Shown: piece by piece, positions 60,589 through 64,000 of the stretch
Numbering within the stretch: the stretch's first letter is position 1
How the letters are laid out: each line of letters starts with the position of its first letter
NCBI RefSeq assembly: GCF_000981805.1
Contig: NZ_CP011132.1
Location: 1,302,001 to 1,366,000, forward strand
Source of the DNA: Citrobacter amalonaticus Y19
GTDB lineage: Bacteria > Pseudomonadota > Gammaproteobacteria > Enterobacterales > Enterobacteriaceae
Direction: 5' to 3'
DNA: 64,000 nucleotides
Made by a program: the position numbers and the translations under genes
Notes under the pieces: model-generated
Seen by the model: the letters and a program-made list of their open reading frames with translations, nothing else
Told to the model about the DNA's origin: nothing
Databases searched by the model: none

Positions 60589-61611
60589 ATGATTGTCCTG
60601 AAAAATATTTCGAAAGTGTTTACGCCAGGGCGGCTAGCCATTACCGCGGTTGATAACGTCAATCTGACCGTGGATCAGGGGCAAATTTACGGAATTATTG
60701 GCTACAGCGGTGCCGGGAAAAGCACCCTGATTCGCCTGCTTAACGGGCTGGAAAAGCCGACGGCGGGCAGTGTGACCATCAACGGTCACGAGATTTCCGC
60801 CGCCAGCGGCGAATCTCTGCGCCAGGCGCGCCTGAAAATCAGTATGGTATTTCAGCATTTCAATCTGCTGTGGTCGCGCACCGTGCGCGAAAACATCGCC
60901 TTTTCCATGCAAATCGCGGGCGCGCCAAAAGCGAAAATTCAGGCGCGCGTGGCGGAACTGATTGAGCTGGTGGGGCTGACGGGGCGCGAAAATGCGTATC
61001 CGTCACAGCTAAGCGGCGGGCAAAAACAGCGCGTGGGGATTGCGCGAGCGCTGGCGAATAACCCGGATGTGTTGCTGTGCGATGAAGCCACGTCAGCGCT
61101 GGATCCCCAGACGACCGATCAAATTCTTGAACTGTTGCTCGATATCAATCGTCGCTTCCGGCTGACGATCGTGCTGATCACTCATGAAATGCATGTGGTG
61201 CGCAAAATCTGCGATCGCGTGGCGGTGATGGAAAACGGTCAGGTGGTGGAGGAAGGCGATGTGTTGAGCGTTTTCACCCATCCGCAACAGCCGATTACCC
61301 GCCAGTTTGTCCGCCAGGTGGGGCAGTATGCCGATGAAGAGGCATTTGATTTGCAACTGGCGAGCGAACTGGGCGGCACGGTTATTAAGCTAACGTTTAC
61401 CGGCCACAGTACGCATCAGCCGATTGTCGGCGAACTGACACTTCGCTATGGCCTGCCATTAAATATCCTGCACGGCAAAATGACCCAGACGGCGCACGGC
61501 GTGTTCGGTCAGTTGTGGCTACATGTGGTGGCCTCACCGGAGCAACTCAATAACATTCTGGACGACCTGCAAAAAAGCGGCATTGACGGTGAGGTGATTC
61601 AACATGGCTGA
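60589..61611 (+). CDS. MetN-type methionine ABC transporter ATPase (second system)
   Basis: 340-residue ABC ATPase of the methionine/NlpA-type importer family. Walker A GYSGAGKST (38-46), signature LSGGQKQR (141-148), Walker B VLLCDEATSALD (161-172), and a C-terminal NIL regulatory domain (about 260-340), which in MetN binds methionine and inhibits transport. E. coli has its metNIQ elsewhere, so this is an additional system. It overlaps the permease gene by eight bases. The substrate is probably methionine or a related sulfur amino acid or derivative. Confidence 0.9.
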   Translation: MIVLKNISKVFTPGRLAITAVDNVNLTVDQGQIYGIIGYSGAGKSTLIRLLNGLEKPTAGSVTINGHEISAASGESLRQARLKISMVFQHFNLLWSRTVRENIAFSMQIAGAPKAKIQARVAELIELVGLTGRENAYPSQLSGGQKQRVGIARALANNPDVLLCDEATSALDPQTTDQILELLLDINRRFRLTIVLITHEMHVVRKICDRVAVMENGQVVEEGDVLSVFTHPQQPITRQFVRQVGQYADEEAFDLQLASELGGTVIKLTFTGHSTHQPIVGELTLRYGLPLNILHGKMTQTAHGVFGQLWLHVVASPEQLNNILDDLQKSGIDGEVIQHG

Positions 61612-62272
61612 GAATCTGTTTCCCCACCTGAAATGGGATCAACTTTTTGCCGCCACTCAGGAGACGTTGTATATGACTGCGCTCTCCGGCGTCGCCACCT
61701 TTGTGCTGGGTATTGCTCTCGGACTGGCGCTGTTCCTGACCGCACGCGGCGGACTGTTCCAGAACCGTGCGCTGTACAGCGGCATTTCTCTGCTGGTGAA
61801 CATCTTTCGCTCGATCCCGTTCATCATTTTGATAGTCCTGCTGATCCCGTTTACCAAAGCGCTGGTCGGCACCATTCTTGGCGCCAACGCCGCACTACCG
61901 GCGCTGATTGTCGGCGCCGCGCCATTCTACGCGCGTCTGGTTGAGATAGCCCTGCGTGAAGTGGATAAGGGCGTCATTGAAGCGACGCGTTCCATGGGCG
62001 CTCGTCTTAGCACCTTAATTTTTCGGGTTTTGTTACCTGAATCGTCACCCGCTCTGGTGTCCGGTATCACCGTGACGCTGATTGCGCTGGTCAGTTACAG
62101 CGCGATGGCCGGGGTGATCGGGGCAGGTGGTTTAGGGAATCTGGCTTATCTGGAAGGATTCCAGCGCAACCACAACGACGTCACGCTGGTGGCGACGGTA
62201 ACCATTCTGGTTATTGTCTTCATTATCCAGTTCTGCGGCGATGTGATCACTTCTCTGTTAGATAAACGCTAA
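61604..62272 (+). CDS. MetI-type ABC permease (second system)
   Basis: 222-residue permease with five or six spans. The ATPase-docking EAA loop is visible around EIALREVDKGVIEATRSMGA, and IPFIILIVLLIPFTKALVGT and AMAGVIGAGGLGNLAYLEGF are typical of MetI. The start overlaps the ATPase gene by eight bases; the binding-protein gene follows after 21 bp. Confidence 0.92.
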   Translation: MAENLFPHLKWDQLFAATQETLYMTALSGVATFVLGIALGLALFLTARGGLFQNRALYSGISLLVNIFRSIPFIILIVLLIPFTKALVGTILGANAALPALIVGAAPFYARLVEIALREVDKGVIEATRSMGARLSTLIFRVLLPESSPALVSGITVTLIALVSYSAMAGVIGAGGLGNLAYLEGFQRNHNDVTLVATVTILVIVFIIQFCGDVITSLLDKR

Positions 62273-62293
62273 TAAAATACGGAAACCATTATC

Positions 62294-63106
62294 ATGAAAA
62301 AATCACTGACACTTCTCGCCGCAGCTACCTTAAGTGCCCTGAGCTTCGCCTCCTGGGCGGACACGCTGACCGTGGGCGCCTCCAACGTGCCGCATGCCGA
62401 AATCCTCGAGCAGGCCAAACCGATTCTGGCAAAACAGGGGATTGACCTGGAGATTAAACCATTCCAGGACTACATCCTGCCAAACACCGCGCTGGCGGGC
62501 CGTGAAATTGACGCCAACTACTTCCAGCATATTCCCTATCTGAACAGCGTCCTGAAAGATCATGCCGGAGATAAAACCTACGATTTCGTCAGTGCGGGAG
62601 CAATCCACATTGAACCTATCGGCATCTATTCGAAAAAGGTCAAATCGCTAAAAGATCTGCCGGAAGGCGGCAAAATCATCATGCGTGATGCGGTGTCGGA
62701 AGAGGGACGTATCCTGTCTATCTTCGAGAAAGAGGGCGTGATCAAACTGAAGCCGGGCGTGGATAAAGTCAGTGCGCGTATCAGCGACATCGTGGAAAAC
62801 CCGAAAAAGCTGAAGTTCCTGCCTAACGTTGAAGCTGCGCTGCTGCCACAGATGTACAACAACGATGAAGGCGATGCGGTGGTGATTAACGCCAACTACG
62901 CCATCGACGCCGGTCTGGATCCGGTACACGATCCGATCGCCGTGGAAAGCGGTGAGAACAACCCGTATGCCAACATCATTACCGTTCACCGTGGCGACGA
63001 GAAGAAAAAGGATATTGTCGCGCTGGTTGACGTCCTGCACTCAAAAGAGATCCAGGACTGGATCCGCACCAAATACAAAGGCGCGGTCATCCCGGTGAAT
63101 AACTGA
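62294..63106 (+). CDS. MetQ/NlpA-family substrate-binding protein, not a lipoprotein
   Basis: 270-residue periplasmic binding protein for the adjacent MetNI-like transporter. Family features: ASNVPHAEILEQAKPILAKQ, DYILPNTALAGREIDANYFQH, and ALLPQMYNNDEGDAVVINAN. E. coli MetQ and NlpA are lipoproteins, but here the signal (MKKSLTLLAAATLSALSFAS, cleavage probably after SWA) has no cysteine, so the mature protein should be soluble. Ligand is probably a methionine-type amino acid. REP elements follow the gene. Confidence 0.9.
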   Translation: MKKSLTLLAAATLSALSFASWADTLTVGASNVPHAEILEQAKPILAKQGIDLEIKPFQDYILPNTALAGREIDANYFQHIPYLNSVLKDHAGDKTYDFVSAGAIHIEPIGIYSKKVKSLKDLPEGGKIIMRDAVSEEGRILSIFEKEGVIKLKPGVDKVSARISDIVENPKKLKFLPNVEAALLPQMYNNDEGDAVVINANYAIDAGLDPVHDPIAVESGENNPYANIITVHRGDEKKKDIVALVDVLHSKEIQDWIRTKYKGAVIPVNN

Positions 63107-63116
63107 TCCCTTTTTT

Positions 63117-63193
63117 GCCGGGTGGCGGCTTCGCCTGACCCGGCCTACGACGTCCTGTAGGCCGGATAAAACGCGCCAGCGTTGCCATCCGGC
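63117..63193. repeat. BIME (two inverted REP units) between metQ-like gene and ttrA
   Basis: GCCGGGTGGCGGCTTCGCCT...CCCGGC (63117-63144) and GTAGGCCGGATAAAACGCGC...ATCCGGC (63158-63193) in opposite orientation between convergent genes. Probably the 3' boundary of both transcripts. Confidence 0.85.
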
Positions 63194-63200
63194 ATTAGCG

Positions 63201-64000
63201 TTATACTCGCTCAACTCTTGCCGGCAACCCCTGACGTACCGCGGAGCCGGACACCCAGTCAAGCCAGGTGTTGCTCACTTTTCGCGTCGGATCGGCAAAT
63301 CCCAGATCGTTCAGGTTAATCCCCGATTTCACTTTCGCATCAAACGCCAGCGGCTCACCGTCGAGCGTGTGCTGCGCGCCGCCCATCTCCCGGTGTCCAT
63401 AGCCGTGTTCGATAGCGATGACTCCCGGCATCACCCCGTGCAGCAAACTGATTTGCGCTTCAGCCTGCCCGCCCGGCGTGGTGATCCGCACCGTGTCGCC
63501 ATGTGACAGCCCGAAACGCTGCCCGTCCTGTGGATTCAGCGCCACCAGGTTGACCGGTTTGACGTGGTGTAAACGTGGGATCACCGCCGATGCGCTGGCC
63601 ATGGTGTTGGACTTAAACGAGATAAGCCTGAGCGGCCATTGCGTTAAGGGAAACAGGTCGTCCACCGAACGTCCATCAGACAGCCTCGCCGGATACCACG
63701 CCGGACAGCCGCTGTAGCGTTCGCCGGTGATCGCGTGACGATGGGCGGCAACCTCAGCATTCCAGATTTGCAGCGGCTTTTCCCACGCATTGCCGATCCG
63801 GTTTTCGGCCCGACCACTCTTATCTGACGCGAAACGTCCGCCGCGCGAGTAGATAAAAGCCACCCGACGCGCTTCTTCCGTTTTCAGCGTCTGCTGAATG
63901 ACGGGCATAATGCGGCTCACGCCAGTCAGTTCAATGTCTTCTGCTACCGCTTCGGCGACCGGGGCTTTCCCCATAAACGCGATATTGGCGGCGACGCGCA
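63201..64000 (-). CDS. ttrA: Tetrathionate reductase subunit A-like molybdoenzyme (C-terminal part, runs off window)
   Basis: C-terminal ~266 residues of a molybdopterin oxidoreductase large subunit; the frame stays open to the right edge, so the start is outside. The molydopterin-dinucleotide-binding C-terminal domain is recognisable (LVALNPQDGQRFGLSHGDTV, RITTPGGQAEAQ, GVIAIEHGYGHREMGG). The tail GFADPTRKVSNTWLDWVSGSAVRQGLP resembles TtrA, catalytic subunit of periplasmic tetrathionate reductase. Salmonella carries the ttr genes near pykF too. Another sulfur-compound reductase of the family cannot be excluded from this fragment. Confidence 0.75.
   Translation of the reverse strand, partial: RVAANIAFMGKAPVAEAVAEDIELTGVSRIMPVIQQTLKTEEARRVAFIYSRGGRFASDKSGRAENRIGNAWEKPLQIWNAEVAAHRHAITGERYSGCPAWYPARLSDGRSVDDLFPLTQWPLRLISFKSNTMASASAVIPRLHHVKPVNLVALNPQDGQRFGLSHGDTVRITTPGGQAEAQISLLHGVMPGVIAIEHGYGHREMGGAQHTLDGEPLAFDAKVKSGINLNDLGFADPTRKVSNTWLDWVSGSAVRQGLPARVERV

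Overview
The window is enterobacterial chromosome, most likely Citrobacter. Gene order follows the E. coli K-12 chb-thrS-pheST-ihfA-pps-ydi-suf-lpp-pykF stretch almost gene for gene, and the proteins are close to their E. coli relatives. It differs in three ways. katE is missing between chbG and cedA. Three lineage-specific insertions are present: a KduD-type dehydrogenase between ydjM and hxpB, an AraC-regulator/DUF6506 pair before thrS, and a second MetNIQ-type ABC transporter between pykF and a tetrathionate reductase gene. There is a single lpp gene, where Salmonella carries two. I found no tRNA, rRNA, insertion sequence, prophage, integrase or CRISPR array. Genus is an inference from synteny.

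Bases 1-13000: end of the chitobiose operon (chbR fragment, chbF, chbG), then cedA, cystine transporter tcyP, SOS gene ydjM, the kduD paralogue with its own KdgR-type operator, hxpB, yniB, yniA, ydiZ, pfkB, ydiY, the 35-residue membrane protein gene yniD, and the AraC/DUF6506 pair. Bases 13000-20400: the translation operon thrS-infC-rpmI-rplT-pheM-pheS-pheT-ihfA, with its classical post-transcriptional controls (tRNA-like thrS operator, AUU start of infC, L20 hairpin, pheM attenuator). Bases 20400-31150: btuCED, nlpC, ydiV (preceded by an overlapping 30-codon upstream ORF), selO, hemP, aroH with its TrpR operator, and divergent ppsR/ppsA, followed by a four-copy 56-bp REP array.

Bases 31150-45320 hold the ydi cluster: fadK-ydiTSRQ (acyl-CoA ligase plus an electron-transfer flavoprotein module), the AraC-type regulator ydiP, then ydiO-ydiF-aroD-ydiB-ydiN (acyl-CoA dehydrogenase, CoA transferase, dehydroquinate dehydratase, quinate/shikimate dehydrogenase, MFS carrier), ydiM and ydiL. 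The most interesting signal in the window is here. The promoter regions of ydiQ and ydiN, 7 kb apart, share a 24-bp element (two mismatches) and two further copies of a TATnTTGCA box at identical spacings (+73 and +94 bp). This links the two units into one regulon, with YdiP the natural candidate regulator.

Bases 45320-64000: sRNA RprA, ydiK, ydiJ (D-2-hydroxyglutarate dehydrogenase type), menI, ydiH, a structured RNA at the position of RydB, the sufABCDSE Fe-S assembly operon with IHF and Fur sites, ldtE, lpp, pykF with a Cra site, the MetNIQ-like transporter with tandem met-box-like sequences, and the C-terminal end of a TtrA-like molybdoenzyme running off the right edge.
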